A stretch of DNA of 64,000 bases from Pseudomonas cuatrocienegasensis. Its GTDB lineage: Bacteria; Pseudomonadota; Gammaproteobacteria; Pseudomonadales; Pseudomonadaceae. Within the stretch, counting starts at the first letter, position 1. Each line of letters begins with the position of its first letter. The notes below the pieces were generated by a model. The model had not been told where the DNA came from and ran no database searches. It saw nothing but the letters and a program-made list of their open reading frames with translations. Location of the stretch: contig NZ_FOFP01000001.1 of assembly GCF_900110925.1 (NCBI RefSeq), positions 372,001 through 436,000 on the forward strand, read 5' to 3'. The translations under genes and the position numbers were made by a program. Positions 43,250-52,710 of this stretch are shown here, piece after piece.

Positions 43250-44230
43250 ATGAATGCCCACCGAATCGGCTTCCTGCTTTGGCCCTCGACCAAGCCCCTG
43301 ACCCTGGCCTTGGCCGAAGAGGCGCTGCGCGTTGCCCAGCGCGTTCACCCCGAAGTGCTGTACGAGCTGACCTTCCTCCAGGCCGAGCCGCAAGCTGCGG
43401 GTGACTGGCGGCTGCCGGGTGAGCCCTGGGCGGGCAAGCTCGAAGGCTTTCACCGGCTGTTTCTGTTGGCCGACGAGCCGCCGGGCAACCTGGCGGTGCC
43501 GCTCGCCAGTGCACTCAAGCAACTGGTACGCAGCGGTTGTGTGATTGGCGGTATCGCCGCTGGGGTCTACCCGCTGGCGCAGCTCGGCCTGCTCGATGGT
43601 TACCGCGCCTCGGTGCACTGGCGCTGGCAGGATGATTTCAGCGAACGCTTTCCACGGGTTATCGCCACCAGCCACCTTTTCGACTGGGACCGCGATCGCC
43701 TGACCGCCTGTGGCGGCATGGCGGTGCTCGACTTGCTGCTGGCCTTGCTGGCCCGTGATCACGGCGCCGAACTGGCCGGTGCGGTGAGTGAGGAACTGGT
43801 GGTCGAGCGCATTCGCGAAGGCGGCGAGCGCCAGCGTATTCCGCTGCAGAATCGCCTGGGCTCCAGCCATCCCAAGCTGACCCAGGCGGTGCTGCTGATG
43901 GAGGCCAATATCGAGGAGCCGCTGACTACTGACGAGATCGCCCAGCATGTGTGCGTTTCGCGGCGTCAGCTGGAACGAATTTTCAAGCAATACCTCAACC
44001 GCGTGCCCAGCCAGTATTACCTGGAGCTGCGGCTGAACAAGGCGCGGCAACTGCTGATGCAGACCAGCAAATCGATCATCCAGATCGGCCTGTCCTGCGG
44101 CTTCTCCTCGGGGCCGCATTTTTCCAGCGCCTACCGCAACTTCTTCGGCGCCACCCCCCGCGAAGACCGCAACCAGCGCCGCAGCAACAGCCCCTTCGAG
44201 CTGACCTCGGCGCCCGCCGAACGCGGTTAG
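43250..44230 (+). CDS. argR: AraC-family arginine regulator ArgR
   Basis: 326 residues: a DJ-1/PfpI-like N-terminal domain (HRIGFLLWPSTKPLTLALAE, with GCVIGGIAAGVYPLA) and a C-terminal AraC DNA-binding domain with two helix-turn-helices (TTDEIAQHVCVSRRQLERIF and IIQIGLSCGFSSGPHFSSAY). Pseudomonas ArgR is of this type, unlike the enterobacterial ArgR, and controls arginine uptake and the AST pathway. It closes the aot operon as in P. aeruginosa. Confidence 0.93.
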   Translation: MNAHRIGFLLWPSTKPLTLALAEEALRVAQRVHPEVLYELTFLQAEPQAAGDWRLPGEPWAGKLEGFHRLFLLADEPPGNLAVPLASALKQLVRSGCVIGGIAAGVYPLAQLGLLDGYRASVHWRWQDDFSERFPRVIATSHLFDWDRDRLTACGGMAVLDLLLALLARDHGAELAGAVSEELVVERIREGGERQRIPLQNRLGSSHPKLTQAVLLMEANIEEPLTTDEIAQHVCVSRRQLERIFKQYLNRVPSQYYLELRLNKARQLLMQTSKSIIQIGLSCGFSSGPHFSSAYRNFFGATPREDRNQRRSNSPFELTSAPAERG

Positions 44231-44259
44231 GGCGCTTTTATATCCCTATTGGTGGCGTG

Positions 44260-44286
44260 TGTAGGAGCGAAGGGGGCGCCTACAGC
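44260..44286. repeat. REP-type repeat, single unit
   Basis: GTGTAGGAGCGAAGGGGGCGCC followed by TACAG, between convergent argR and SLC13 genes. Confidence 0.55.
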
Positions 44287-44383
44287 AGTAGCCTGGGTTA
44301 GGCGCCTGCCCAAATGGCATGCCGGCAACCGACCCCACGGCGCCGTAACCCGGGGGCGATATAACGCCGGTCACCGTTCGCCC

Positions 44384-45835
44384 TCAATGGCTCCAGATCA
44401 TCCCCACCAGCAGGTAGCAGAGCAGGGTGACAATCACCACGCCGACCAGGTTGATGGCAAAGCCAGCGCGGATCATCTGCTGGATACCCACCTGACCGCT
44501 GCCAAAGACGATGGCGTTGGGCGGCGTGGCCACGGGCAGCATAAAGGCACAACTGGCGGCAATCGCGGCCGGGATGGCCAGGCTTTCGGCCGGCAGACCC
44601 TGGGACACGGCGAGGGCGCCGAGCAACGGCAAAAAGGCCGCAGCGGTGGCGGTATTGGAGGTGACTTCGGTGAGCAGGATGATCACCAGCACCACCAAGC
44701 CGATCATCAGGATCATCGGCAGGGCGCCGACGCCTTGCAGGCTTTGGGCGATCCACTCGGCCAGGCCGGAGCCGCCAATGGCCGAGGCCAGCGACAGGCC
44801 GCCGCCGAACAGCAACAGCACGCCCCAAGGCAGGCGATTGGCGTGCTCCCAGTCCATCACGAACAGGCGTTTGCCCATGTCTACTGGAATCAGGAACAGT
44901 GCCAGGGCAGCGGCGATGGCGATGCTGGTGTCGTTGACACCCGCTACATGGTCGGAGAGCAGCGGCTGAAAGATCCACGCCAGGGCGGCCAGTACGAAGA
45001 CCACTGCGACGCGTTTCTCGCCCGGCGACAGCGGCCCCAACGCGTCCATCTCGCGCTGCAGCATGCTCTGGGTATCCTCAGTGGCCAGGCGGAAACCGCC
45101 GTGGGTCAGCCACCACCAGATAAACAGCAGCATGCTCAGGGCCACCGGAATGCCCAGCAGCATCCACTGGCCGAAACCGATATGCACGTCGTAGTTATCG
45201 CGCAGGAACGCGGCCAGCAAGGCGTTGGGTGGTGTACCGATCAGCGTGGCGACGCCGCCCACACTGGCGGCGTAGGCAATGCCGAGCAGCAAGGCCACGG
45301 CGAAGCGCGCCCGCTCCTTGTCATCACCGTTGCTGGCGATCAGGCCGATCACCGAGATGCCGATGGGCAGCATCATGATGCTGGTGGCGGTGTTGCTGAC
45401 CCACATGCTGATAAACGCGGTGGCGATCATGAAGCCGGCGATCTGCCGGCTGGGTTGGCTGCCCACCGCCAGCAATGTGCCCAGGGCGATGCGCCGGTGC
45501 AGGTTCCAGCGCTCCATGGCCAGGCCGATGACGAAGCCGCCGAGGAACAGAAAAATGGTCGGGTTGGCATAGGGCGCGGTAGCCCGCTGCAGGCTGTCGA
45601 TATCCAGCAGTGGAATCAGCAGGATCGGCAGCAGCGCCGTGGCCGGAATCGGGATGGCCTCGGTGGACCACCACACGGCCATCAGCAGGGTTAGACCGAG
45701 GGTCGACCAGGCCGCGCGGGACAGTTCGCCCGGTGGCTCGGTGAGCAGGCAGAACGCCAAAAGCAACGGGCCGAGGATCAGGCCGATCCAGGCGGCGCGA
45801 GCTGCACCTGGGGACTGCTGGACGGTATCGGTCAT
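44384..45835 (-). CDS. SLC13/DASS family carboxylate:Na+ symporter
   Basis: 483 residues with about 12-14 hydrophobic segments. Two substrate and sodium-binding SNT motifs are visible, SNTATSIMMLPIG near residue 147 and TSNTATAAAFLPL near 400, with IGTPPNA and VATPPNAIVF following them. This is the divalent anion:sodium symporter pattern, with dicarboxylates such as succinate or malate the likely cargo. It is transcribed alone and convergent with argR. Confidence 0.9.
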   Translation of the reverse strand: MTDTVQQSPGAARAAWIGLILGPLLLAFCLLTEPPGELSRAAWSTLGLTLLMAVWWSTEAIPIPATALLPILLIPLLDIDSLQRATAPYANPTIFLFLGGFVIGLAMERWNLHRRIALGTLLAVGSQPSRQIAGFMIATAFISMWVSNTATSIMMLPIGISVIGLIASNGDDKERARFAVALLLGIAYAASVGGVATLIGTPPNALLAAFLRDNYDVHIGFGQWMLLGIPVALSMLLFIWWWLTHGGFRLATEDTQSMLQREMDALGPLSPGEKRVAVVFVLAALAWIFQPLLSDHVAGVNDTSIAIAAALALFLIPVDMGKRLFVMDWEHANRLPWGVLLLFGGGLSLASAIGGSGLAEWIAQSLQGVGALPMILMIGLVVLVIILLTEVTSNTATAAAFLPLLGALAVSQGLPAESLAIPAAIAASCAFMLPVATPPNAIVFGSGQVGIQQMIRAGFAINLVGVVIVTLLCYLLVGMIWSH

Positions 45836-45941
45836 AGTCTGGTTTCCTTGTTATGCGGGCCATTGATGACAGGCCATAGCCGCTATTTTTTTGCGGGGGC
45901 GTATGGTGCCTGGCGCGATCAATAAGGTGGCCGACGCGCTG

Positions 45942-46775
45942 TTACACGATGTTATCCACGCTTGGGTCGCGAGCCTCGCCGGCATGCTGGCGGCGCCACA
46001 TGCGCGTCAGCCAGCGCCAGGTGATCCAGCCGGCGCCCGCCAGGTAGACCAGACCGCCGGGTACCCACATCAGCAGGCCGGCCAACTGCTGGTCGGCCAG
46101 GTCACGGGACTCGCCGTAGAAGGGCGCCTGGCCGAAGGTCAGCAGGGCGCCGAGCAGACCGGTGTGCATCAGGGTCAGGAGCATGGCCATCAAGGCGTGC
46201 GGCACCTGTTGCGGGTTGGCGCGCAGGCACGACCACCAGAACAGCCAGGCGCTGAACAGGAAGCAGGCATGTTCGACCACATGCCACCAGGTGTTTTCCA
46301 GGGCCAGCATGTACAGGCTCGGCGTGTGCCAGACCCAGATCATCGCGCCATGCAGCATGGCCAGCGCCACCGGATAGCGGCCGCTGCGCAGCACGCCATT
46401 CCACACCGGCTGCAGCCAGCGCCCGCAGGCGGCGCGCCACTGTGGCAGCGGCCGAGCCAGGGCCCAGAGCGGGGCGATGACGATCATGAACAGCATGTGC
46501 TGGACCATGTGCAGGCTGGTACTGGTCTCGGCCCAGTCATCGATGGGGCCGAATACCGCGAGCACGGCCAGCAGCATGGCCAGGTGCATCCAGACCGCCT
46601 CCCAGCCATGGGGCCGTACACGCCGTGCGCCGACGATATAGGCCAGCCAGGCGGCGCCTAGCAGGACGGCGCTGAACAGCACCGGCAGGCGCTCGTCGAG
46701 GTGGCCGTCGAACAGCCCATGGGCGGATGCGCTGGGCGCGCAGAACAGCGCGAACAGGGCAACGATCACAGGCAT
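45942..46775 (-). CDS. Cytochrome c oxidase assembly factor, Caa3-type CtaG
   Basis: 277 residues with about seven membrane segments. SLHMVQHMLFMIVIAPL with its His pair, WHTPSLYMLALE and WHVVEHACFLFSAWLFWW fit the CtaG family of caa3-oxidase assembly proteins (different from the Cox11-type CtaG). The start MPVIVALFALF at 46775 gives a signal-like first segment and overlaps the previous gene by ten bases. Last gene of the leftward oxidase operon. Confidence 0.85.
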   Translation of the reverse strand: MPVIVALFALFCAPSASAHGLFDGHLDERLPVLFSAVLLGAAWLAYIVGARRVRPHGWEAVWMHLAMLLAVLAVFGPIDDWAETSTSLHMVQHMLFMIVIAPLWALARPLPQWRAACGRWLQPVWNGVLRSGRYPVALAMLHGAMIWVWHTPSLYMLALENTWWHVVEHACFLFSAWLFWWSCLRANPQQVPHALMAMLLTLMHTGLLGALLTFGQAPFYGESRDLADQQLAGLLMWVPGGLVYLAGAGWITWRWLTRMWRRQHAGEARDPSVDNIV

Positions 46776-47119
46776 GGCGGCATGCTCAGAATGGGCAGGG
46801 CGATAAACACACAGGCAAGCGCGGCGATGGCGTTGACGCCCGCCGCGGTCCAGGCGACGAAGCGCTCCTTGGGGCGCTGCCGGGCGCGCTGGCTGGCACG
46901 CCAGAACCCGTGGGTGAGGGCGGCCAGCAGCACCACGATCGCCAACGTCCCCGCTAGCAGCAGAGCATTCAGCCAGGTCCACTGGGCTGCTTCGGCAGGC
47001 GGCGCGGCCACTTCGCAGGCCACCGACAAGCCGCCATACAGGGCCACGAACCACAGGCTCCAGATGATAAAGCCCAGGGGGATATGGATCGGGTTATAGG
47101 GCGAGCGCAAGTGGCGCAT
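46766..47119 (-). CDS. Small membrane protein of the oxidase operon
   Basis: 117 residues with three hydrophobic segments (LGFIIWSLWFVALYGGLSVA, LLLAGTLAIVVLLAALTHG and a C-terminal one). I do not recognise the family. ATG at 47119 shares its base with the TGA of the oxidase gene, so it is coupled to it. Possibly a small accessory subunit. Confidence 0.75.
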   Translation of the reverse strand: MRHLRSPYNPIHIPLGFIIWSLWFVALYGGLSVACEVAAPPAEAAQWTWLNALLLAGTLAIVVLLAALTHGFWRASQRARQRPKERFVAWTAAGVNAIAALACVFIALPILSMPPCL

Positions 47120-49650
47120 CAGCCACCTCCGAAGGTGGGTGGGAACAGCACCAGCGCGACAAAGCTGACCCACAGCACGCAGAGGCTGTAGCCCCACCAC
47201 TGTTCGACCACCAGCGGCTCGTAGGGCGAGCGGGCACTCACATAGCCGTAGCCCACGCGCAGTGCTTGCAAGGCGCTGAGCACGCAGGCGAGGGCGCCAT
47301 GCAGCAGGCTGTAGACCAGCATCACCGTAACCACGGCATCGTGGGCGCTGCTGCGTGGTGCCAGTTCGCTGCCGAGCAGGCAGGCAAGCAATAGCGCGAC
47401 ATGGCCCAAGCCCAGGGCAGCGGTTAGCCACAGGTGTCCGGCCAAGCCCTGGTCATCGCCACGGCGCAAGCGCAGCAAGGCGCGGCGCTGCCAGGCGTAG
47501 GCCAGGCTCAGCAGCAGGGCACTGGCGAGCAGCAGCCAGGGGCTGAATACCTGGGTTTCGGGCACCTGCCAGTTCGGCGAGACCGTCCACAGGTAGAACC
47601 AGCCGAACAGCAGGGCGAGGTAGAGCGCGCCATTGGCCAGCAGGGTTACTGCCATGCCCCACAGCCCAGGGCCGTCCTGGGTGCGCGAATGCAGCGGCGG
47701 ATCACCTGGCTGGACCTTGGCATCGGGCGCTGCCAGTGGGTGCGCACCGTTCTCCCAGCTCCAGCGCAGCAGCACGATGATCGCGGCGATGCTGGCGACG
47801 GCGGCGAGCGGGTAGACCTTGACCAGCAAGCTGATGCACACCACGCCGATAAACAGCGAGGCGATCAGCGGCCACCAACTGTTGCCGGGCAGGTGGATGA
47901 TCTCCCGCGGTTTGCCAGTCAGCGGGTCCGTGCCCCAGGTTTCCCGGCGGCCATGGTCGATCACCGCCAGGCTGTGTTCACCTGCGGCGATGCTGCGTGG
48001 CAGATCGGGGTCGTCCCATAGCGGGTGGCGACCCTTGACCGCTGGCAGGCTGACAAAGTTGTAAGCGCTCGGTGGCAGGCAGGTCGCCCACTCCAGGGTA
48101 TCGGCATTCCAGGGGTTTTCCGGGGCTGGTTGGCCAAAGCGAAAGTGCAGCACGATATCCAGCAGCACGGTGGCGATACCCGCCGCCATGATAAAGCTGC
48201 CGACCGAAGACACCAGATTGGGCATGTCCCAGCCCAGGCCGGTTTCGTAGGTGTAAATGCGCCGCGGCATGCCCATCAGGCCAGTCCAGTGCATGATCAG
48301 AAAGGTCAGGTTGAAACCGATAAACACCAGCCAAAAGCCCCACTTGCCCAGGCGCTCCGAGGGCATGCGCCCGGAGAAGTGCGGCAACCAGTGGTACAGC
48401 CCTGCGAGCAGCGGGAAGAACATGCCGCCGACCAGCACGTAGTGCATGTGCGCGACCACGAAATGGGTGTCGTGCACCTGCCAGTCGAACGGCACCAGGG
48501 CCAGCATCACCCCGGTCAGGCCGCCACACACGAAGATGATCAGAAAGCCCACCAGCCAGAGCATCGGCACGTGGTACACCGGCCGCCCGAGCCAGAGCGT
48601 GGCCAGCCAGGCGAACACCTGCACCCCGGTGGGGATCGCCACCAGCATGCTGGCGGCGGAGAAGAACGCCTGGGCCAGGTGCGGGATGCCCACGGTGAAC
48701 ATGTGGTGGACCCACAGGCCGAAGCTGATAAAACCGGTGGTGAGAATGCCCAGCACCACCCAGCGGTAGCCCACCAGCGGGCGCTGGCAGAACACCGGCA
48801 GCAGGGTCGAGACGATGCCCGCGGCCGGCAGGAAGATGATGTACACCTCGGGATGGCCGAACAGCCAGAACAGGTGCTGCCAGAGCACCGGGTCACCGCC
48901 GCGGGCCACATCGAAGAACGGCAGGCCGGCGGCGCGCTCCAGCTCCAGGAGGATCGAACCGAGGATCAATGGCGGAAAGCCGACCACGATCATCATCGCC
49001 ATCACCAGGATGTACCAGGCGTAGATCGGCATTTTGTTCAGCGCCATGCCCGGCGCGCGGGTGCGCAGGATCGACACCACCAGCTCGACCCCGGCACTCA
49101 CCGCGGAGATTTCCACGAAGGTGATGCCCAGCAGCCAGAAGTCCGAGTTCATCCCCGGCGTGTGGGCGGCGCTGGACAGCGGCGTGTACATGAACCAGCC
49201 GGCCTTGGGCGCGATGTCCCAGAGCATGCTCGAACAGAGGATGATCCCGCCGAACAGGTAGCAGTAGTAACCCAGTGCCGAGAGCCTGGGGAATACCAGG
49301 TCGCGGGCGCCGATCATCTTGGGGATCAGGTAGACCGCCAGGCCTTCCATCATCGGCACGGCGAACAGGAACATCATCACCGTGCCGTGCATGGTGAAGA
49401 GCTGGTTGTACAGGTCCGGGGCGATGATGTCCTGCTCGGGCAGGGCGAGCTGGGTGCGGATCAGCATGGCCAGCAGGCCGCCGATCAGAAAGAACACCGC
49501 GCCGGTGACCATAAAACGCAGACCGATGGTGGTGTGGTTGACGATGGTCAGCGCCCGCCAGCCGCGCGGGTTGCCCCAGACCGCGTTGAAGTCATCGCGC
49601 AGTTGCTCGGGGTCGGTCGCCGGTTGGCGCGTGGTGTCGGGTGCGCTCAT
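47119..49650 (-). CDS. Cytochrome c oxidase subunit I-III fusion
   Basis: An 843-residue haem-copper oxidase. Residues 1 to about 560 are subunit I: the haem ligands, FGHPEVYIIFLPAAG with the His-Tyr pair at CuB, WVHHMFTVG, and VHDTHFVVAHMHYVLVGG. After a linker, about 640-843 is a subunit III-like domain with five segments. It reduces O2 to water and pumps protons in the inner membrane. The N-terminus overlaps the subunit II stop (ATGA). Fusion of I and III is known in caa3-type enzymes. No haem A synthase or cox11 gene is nearby. Confidence 0.93.
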   Translation of the reverse strand: MSAPDTTRQPATDPEQLRDDFNAVWGNPRGWRALTIVNHTTIGLRFMVTGAVFFLIGGLLAMLIRTQLALPEQDIIAPDLYNQLFTMHGTVMMFLFAVPMMEGLAVYLIPKMIGARDLVFPRLSALGYYCYLFGGIILCSSMLWDIAPKAGWFMYTPLSSAAHTPGMNSDFWLLGITFVEISAVSAGVELVVSILRTRAPGMALNKMPIYAWYILVMAMMIVVGFPPLILGSILLELERAAGLPFFDVARGGDPVLWQHLFWLFGHPEVYIIFLPAAGIVSTLLPVFCQRPLVGYRWVVLGILTTGFISFGLWVHHMFTVGIPHLAQAFFSAASMLVAIPTGVQVFAWLATLWLGRPVYHVPMLWLVGFLIIFVCGGLTGVMLALVPFDWQVHDTHFVVAHMHYVLVGGMFFPLLAGLYHWLPHFSGRMPSERLGKWGFWLVFIGFNLTFLIMHWTGLMGMPRRIYTYETGLGWDMPNLVSSVGSFIMAAGIATVLLDIVLHFRFGQPAPENPWNADTLEWATCLPPSAYNFVSLPAVKGRHPLWDDPDLPRSIAAGEHSLAVIDHGRRETWGTDPLTGKPREIIHLPGNSWWPLIASLFIGVVCISLLVKVYPLAAVASIAAIIVLLRWSWENGAHPLAAPDAKVQPGDPPLHSRTQDGPGLWGMAVTLLANGALYLALLFGWFYLWTVSPNWQVPETQVFSPWLLLASALLLSLAYAWQRRALLRLRRGDDQGLAGHLWLTAALGLGHVALLLACLLGSELAPRSSAHDAVVTVMLVYSLLHGALACVLSALQALRVGYGYVSARSPYEPLVVEQWWGYSLCVLWVSFVALVLFPPTFGGG

Positions 49651-50621
49651 GGGGCAAGGCCCTCCAGCCAGCGGGCGATGGTTTCCAGTTCGGCAGGGGC
49701 GACATCGTCAGTCGACGGCATCCCCGTACCGGGTTTCAGGCGTTGGTGTTCCTGCAGCCAGCGCAGAATGGCGCCACTGTCATTGACCAGCACACCGCTG
49801 CCCAGAGTGGGCCGCGAACCGAGGTCGGAGAGGTCGGGGGCGCGCTGGCCCTGGCTGATGCCGGCGACGCTGTGGCAGATGCCGCAGCGCTCGACAAACA
49901 GCGAGCCCGCCGGCTCCGGTGGTGGTGCGATCTGCCGCTCCTGACGCGCTTCGATCCAGCGGGCGAAATCGTTCGGTGCATGGGCTTCGACATACAGCAC
50001 CATGCGGCTGTGCTGGGTGCCGCAGAACTCCGCACACTGGCCGCGGTGCTTGCCGGGCTCGTCGGCCTGCAGGCGAATCTGGTTGTGGTGGCCGGGGACC
50101 ATGTCGATCTTGCCGCCCAGGCGCGGCACCCAGAACGAGTGGATGACATCGGCGCTGGTCACTGTCAGATCCACAGGTTGGCCAGCAGGCAGGTGCAACT
50201 GGTTGGCGGTGACCACACCGCTGTCCGGGTAGCGCACCTCCCACCACCACTGGTGCCCGGTGATTTCGATGCGCAGCGGCTGCTGCCCTTCGACCGGCAG
50301 CACCAGCATGTGCTGGCCTGCGGGAATGCCGAAAATCAGCAGCAAAACGACGCTCGCCGTGGGCAGCACAATCCCACCGCCGATGATCCAGAAGCCATGC
50401 CAACGTTTCGCCTGAGCCGGGCTGTAGGTGCGGTGCGGGCGGCGCATGGCGTGAATCCACAGGGCGCTGATGACCACCAGCACCAGTGCCGAAAACCCGC
50501 ACATCACCCACCAGATGATGGCGACTTCGCGGGCCATCGGCCCGGCGGGGTCGAGGGTCGACTGCGGCCCACTGCACGCAGCGATAAACGGAACTGCCAG
50601 CGCCAGCGCGGTCAATTGCAC
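49647..50621 (-). CDS. Cytochrome c oxidase subunit II with cytochrome c domain
   Basis: About 324 residues. It begins with a signal or lipoprotein-like segment (FIAACSG), then two membrane helices, the cupredoxin domain with the CuA ligands in CAEFCGTQHSRM, and a C-terminal class I cytochrome c domain with CGICHS (CxxCH). Such caa3-type subunits accept electrons directly through their own haem. GTG at 50621 is the likely start; the frame upstream of it is not protein-like. First gene of the operon, divergent from the DUF2231 gene. Confidence 0.85.
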   Translation of the reverse strand: MQLTALALAVPFIAACSGPQSTLDPAGPMAREVAIIWWVMCGFSALVLVVISALWIHAMRRPHRTYSPAQAKRWHGFWIIGGGIVLPTASVVLLLIFGIPAGQHMLVLPVEGQQPLRIEITGHQWWWEVRYPDSGVVTANQLHLPAGQPVDLTVTSADVIHSFWVPRLGGKIDMVPGHHNQIRLQADEPGKHRGQCAEFCGTQHSRMVLYVEAHAPNDFARWIEARQERQIAPPPEPAGSLFVERCGICHSVAGISQGQRAPDLSDLGSRPTLGSGVLVNDSGAILRWLQEHQRLKPGTGMPSTDDVAPAELETIARWLEGLAP

Positions 50622-50681
50622 TGTGCCCCGGCGGATTGCGCCGGCACCTCTGCCGTTTTTCAGCCTGCCCAGGAGCCCCGG

Positions 50682-51143
50682 ATGGCCACCCCTCACGAGC
50701 CCATCGTCAGTCGCGCCGCGATTGCCGGACACCCGTTGCACCCGATGATGATCCACTTCCCCGTGGCCGCTCTGCTGGCTCTGGTGGCCAGCGATTTCGC
50801 CTTTCTCTGGACTGATGACCCGTTCTGGAGTCGCGCCAGTTTGTGGCTGGCTGGCGTCGGCGCATTCGGCGGCTGGGCGGCCAGCCTGGCCGGGCTGGTG
50901 GACTTGCTCACGGTCAAACGCATTCGCCAGAAGATCACCGCCTGGTGCCACGCGATCATCGCCGTGATGATGCTCTCGCTGGCCTCGCTGAACTGGGTGC
51001 TGCGCTACCAGGGGCCGGAGGACGGCATGGTGCTGTGGGCGTTCTACCTGTCGCTGTTCACCGCCGGGCTGATCGCCATTGCCGCCTACCTCGGTGGTCG
51101 CCTGGTCTACGAGCAGGCAGTGGGCGTCGATGTCGACGTCTGA
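50682..51143 (+). CDS. DUF2231 family membrane protein
   Basis: 153 residues with four hydrophobic segments. The hallmark GHPLHPMMIHFPVAA near residue 16 is the DUF2231 signature (His residues at the membrane face). AGGAG precedes ATG. It is divergent from the oxidase operon and convergent with the CopD-like gene. DUF2231 proteins are often found near oxidases or cytochromes; function unknown. Confidence 0.85.
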   Translation: MATPHEPIVSRAAIAGHPLHPMMIHFPVAALLALVASDFAFLWTDDPFWSRASLWLAGVGAFGGWAASLAGLVDLLTVKRIRQKITAWCHAIIAVMMLSLASLNWVLRYQGPEDGMVLWAFYLSLFTAGLIAIAAYLGGRLVYEQAVGVDVDV

Positions 51144-51194
51144 GAGCAGGCCTGGGTCAGGACGTGGGGAGTGGGTCATAAGGGGCAACAATCC

Positions 51195-51611
51195 TTAGGC
51201 AAACGGCTTGGCCAGTACCAGCCACAGGGTGAGGCTGATCAGCAGCGCGATCAGCCCGCCAATCAGCGCGCACACCCAGCTTACGGAGCGGCTGGGGTGG
51301 CTTTCGATGCGCAGCACCAGTACGCCGCACAGGGCATGGCAGAGCACCATGCCGGCCACGCTGGTCAGCTTGAGAATCAGCCAGGGTGCGTAGATCGAAT
51401 CGCGCAGCAGCAACGCTGTGCCCGAACCGATGGCCAGCAGGGCTGCAGGGGTGGCGATATGGGTGAAGACCATGCGCGTGAGGTGGGCATGGTCGCGGTA
51501 GAACAATGCCTCGCCGCGGCGCGTGCCGGCGGCGATCAGCGCCGGCAAATAGAGCAGCGCGCCGCACCAGCACAGCAGGGCCGCGAAATGCAGCAACTTG
51601 AGAAAAGGCAT
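51195..51611 (-). CDS. CopD/HemJ-like membrane protein
   Basis: 138 residues, four hydrophobic segments. LLHFAALLCWCGALLYLPALI resembles the N-terminal segment of CopD and HemJ (UPF0093) proteins, which carry a conserved His in the first helix. The start MPFLKLLHF at 51611 gives a sound first helix; the longer frame is not protein-like. Could be a haem-binding or copper-related membrane protein that supports the nearby oxidase. Confidence 0.7.
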   Translation of the reverse strand: MPFLKLLHFAALLCWCGALLYLPALIAAGTRRGEALFYRDHAHLTRMVFTHIATPAALLAIGSGTALLLRDSIYAPWLILKLTSVAGMVLCHALCGVLVLRIESHPSRSVSWVCALIGGLIALLISLTLWLVLAKPFA

Positions 51612-51666
51612 GGGCGCTCCCTGTCCGGTATGCAGGGTGTGACTGCCTACGCCTTGGCAGGGTTCG

Positions 51667-52539
51667 TTATTTTTTCGCAGCCGCCTCGTGGCTGTTCGCG
51701 GGTGCATCCGCCTCGTGCTCGCCGGGCGGGAACAGCGCGCTGCCGCAGCGGCTGCAGAATGCGGCAGCCGGTTCGTGGCTGTCCTTGGCGCAGCGCGGAC
51801 AGGCATGGCTAAGCAGGTCGCCGCGCATGGCACTGGCCAACTCGGCGGTGAAGATGCCGGTCGGTACCGCGATGATCGAATAACCGGTGATCATTACCAG
51901 GGTCGCCACCGCCTGGCCCAGCACCGTGACCGGGACGATATCGCCAAAGCCCACGGTGGTCAGGGTCACCACGGCCCAATAGATACTTTTGGGGATGCTG
52001 GTAAAGTCGTTCTGCGGCCCTTCGATCACGTACATCAGCGTGCCGTAGACCACGATCAGGGTGCTGATACTGAGCAAAAACACCACGATCTTCTGCTTAC
52101 TGCTGCGCAGCGCCACCAGCAGGAAGTTGGCCTGGCTTAGGTAAGGCGTGAGCTTGAGCACGCGGAAGATGCGCAGCATGCGGATCACTCGCACGATCAG
52201 CAGGTACTGCGCCTCGGGAAACAGCAGGGCGAGAAACGCCGGCAACACTGCCAGCAAATCGATCAGCCCGTAAAAGCTGAACGCGTACTTGAGCGGGCGC
52301 GGCGAGCAGTACAGGCGCACCAGGTATTCGACTGCGAACAGCAGGGTGAAGGCCCACTCCACGGCGGTCAGCAACTCACCGTAACGGGCGAAGACCGACT
52401 CGACGCTGTCGAGCATCACCACCACCAGGCTGGCCAGGATCGTCAGCAGCAACAGGTTATCGAAGCGCTGTCCGGCCGGGGTGTCGGTGTGGAAGATGAT
52501 GACGTACAGGCGTTGGCGCCAGGTCGATGCCTCGTGCAT
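51667..52539 (-). CDS. Voltage-gated potassium channel with C-terminal zinc ribbon
   Basis: 290 residues: six membrane segments with an S4 rich in Arg (IVRVIRMLRIFRVLKL), a pore loop with the selectivity filter TTVGFGD, and S6. The C-terminal cytoplasmic tail holds CPRCAKDSHEPAAAFCSRCG, two CxxC knuckles that form a zinc ribbon. Starts at 52539 or 52545 are possible; 52539 has better spacing to GGA. Probably an inner-membrane K+ channel, with the ribbon of unknown purpose. Confidence 0.88.
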   Translation of the reverse strand: MHEASTWRQRLYVIIFHTDTPAGQRFDNLLLLTILASLVVVMLDSVESVFARYGELLTAVEWAFTLLFAVEYLVRLYCSPRPLKYAFSFYGLIDLLAVLPAFLALLFPEAQYLLIVRVIRMLRIFRVLKLTPYLSQANFLLVALRSSKQKIVVFLLSISTLIVVYGTLMYVIEGPQNDFTSIPKSIYWAVVTLTTVGFGDIVPVTVLGQAVATLVMITGYSIIAVPTGIFTAELASAMRGDLLSHACPRCAKDSHEPAAAFCSRCGSALFPPGEHEADAPANSHEAAAKK

Positions 52540-52613
52540 GGTCATGTCCGTAAGCGTGTGGAGGGCCAGCCTAGGCGCTGTTGCGGTATCGCTGCAACCG
52601 GCCTGGCCTGTAG

Positions 52614-52688
52614 CGTAGGGGCGAAGGGGGCGCCCAGCCTTGATTCGCGAAATTCGCGACGGCATCGCGAATAAATTCGCTCCTACAG
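52614..52688. repeat. REP-type inverted pair
   Basis: GTAGGGGCGAAGGGGGCGCC and GCGAATAAATTCGCTCCTACAG with a middle ATTCGCGAAATTCGCG, same family as 3789 and 56270. Confidence 0.65.
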
Positions 52689-52710
52689 GTCGTGGCGACG
52701 CTATCGGGTG

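Noticed and set aside
48025..49944. A 639-codon open frame on the plus strand.
   Set aside because: Shadow of the oxidase subunit I gene; very rich in His, Gln and Asp, as expected for an antisense frame.
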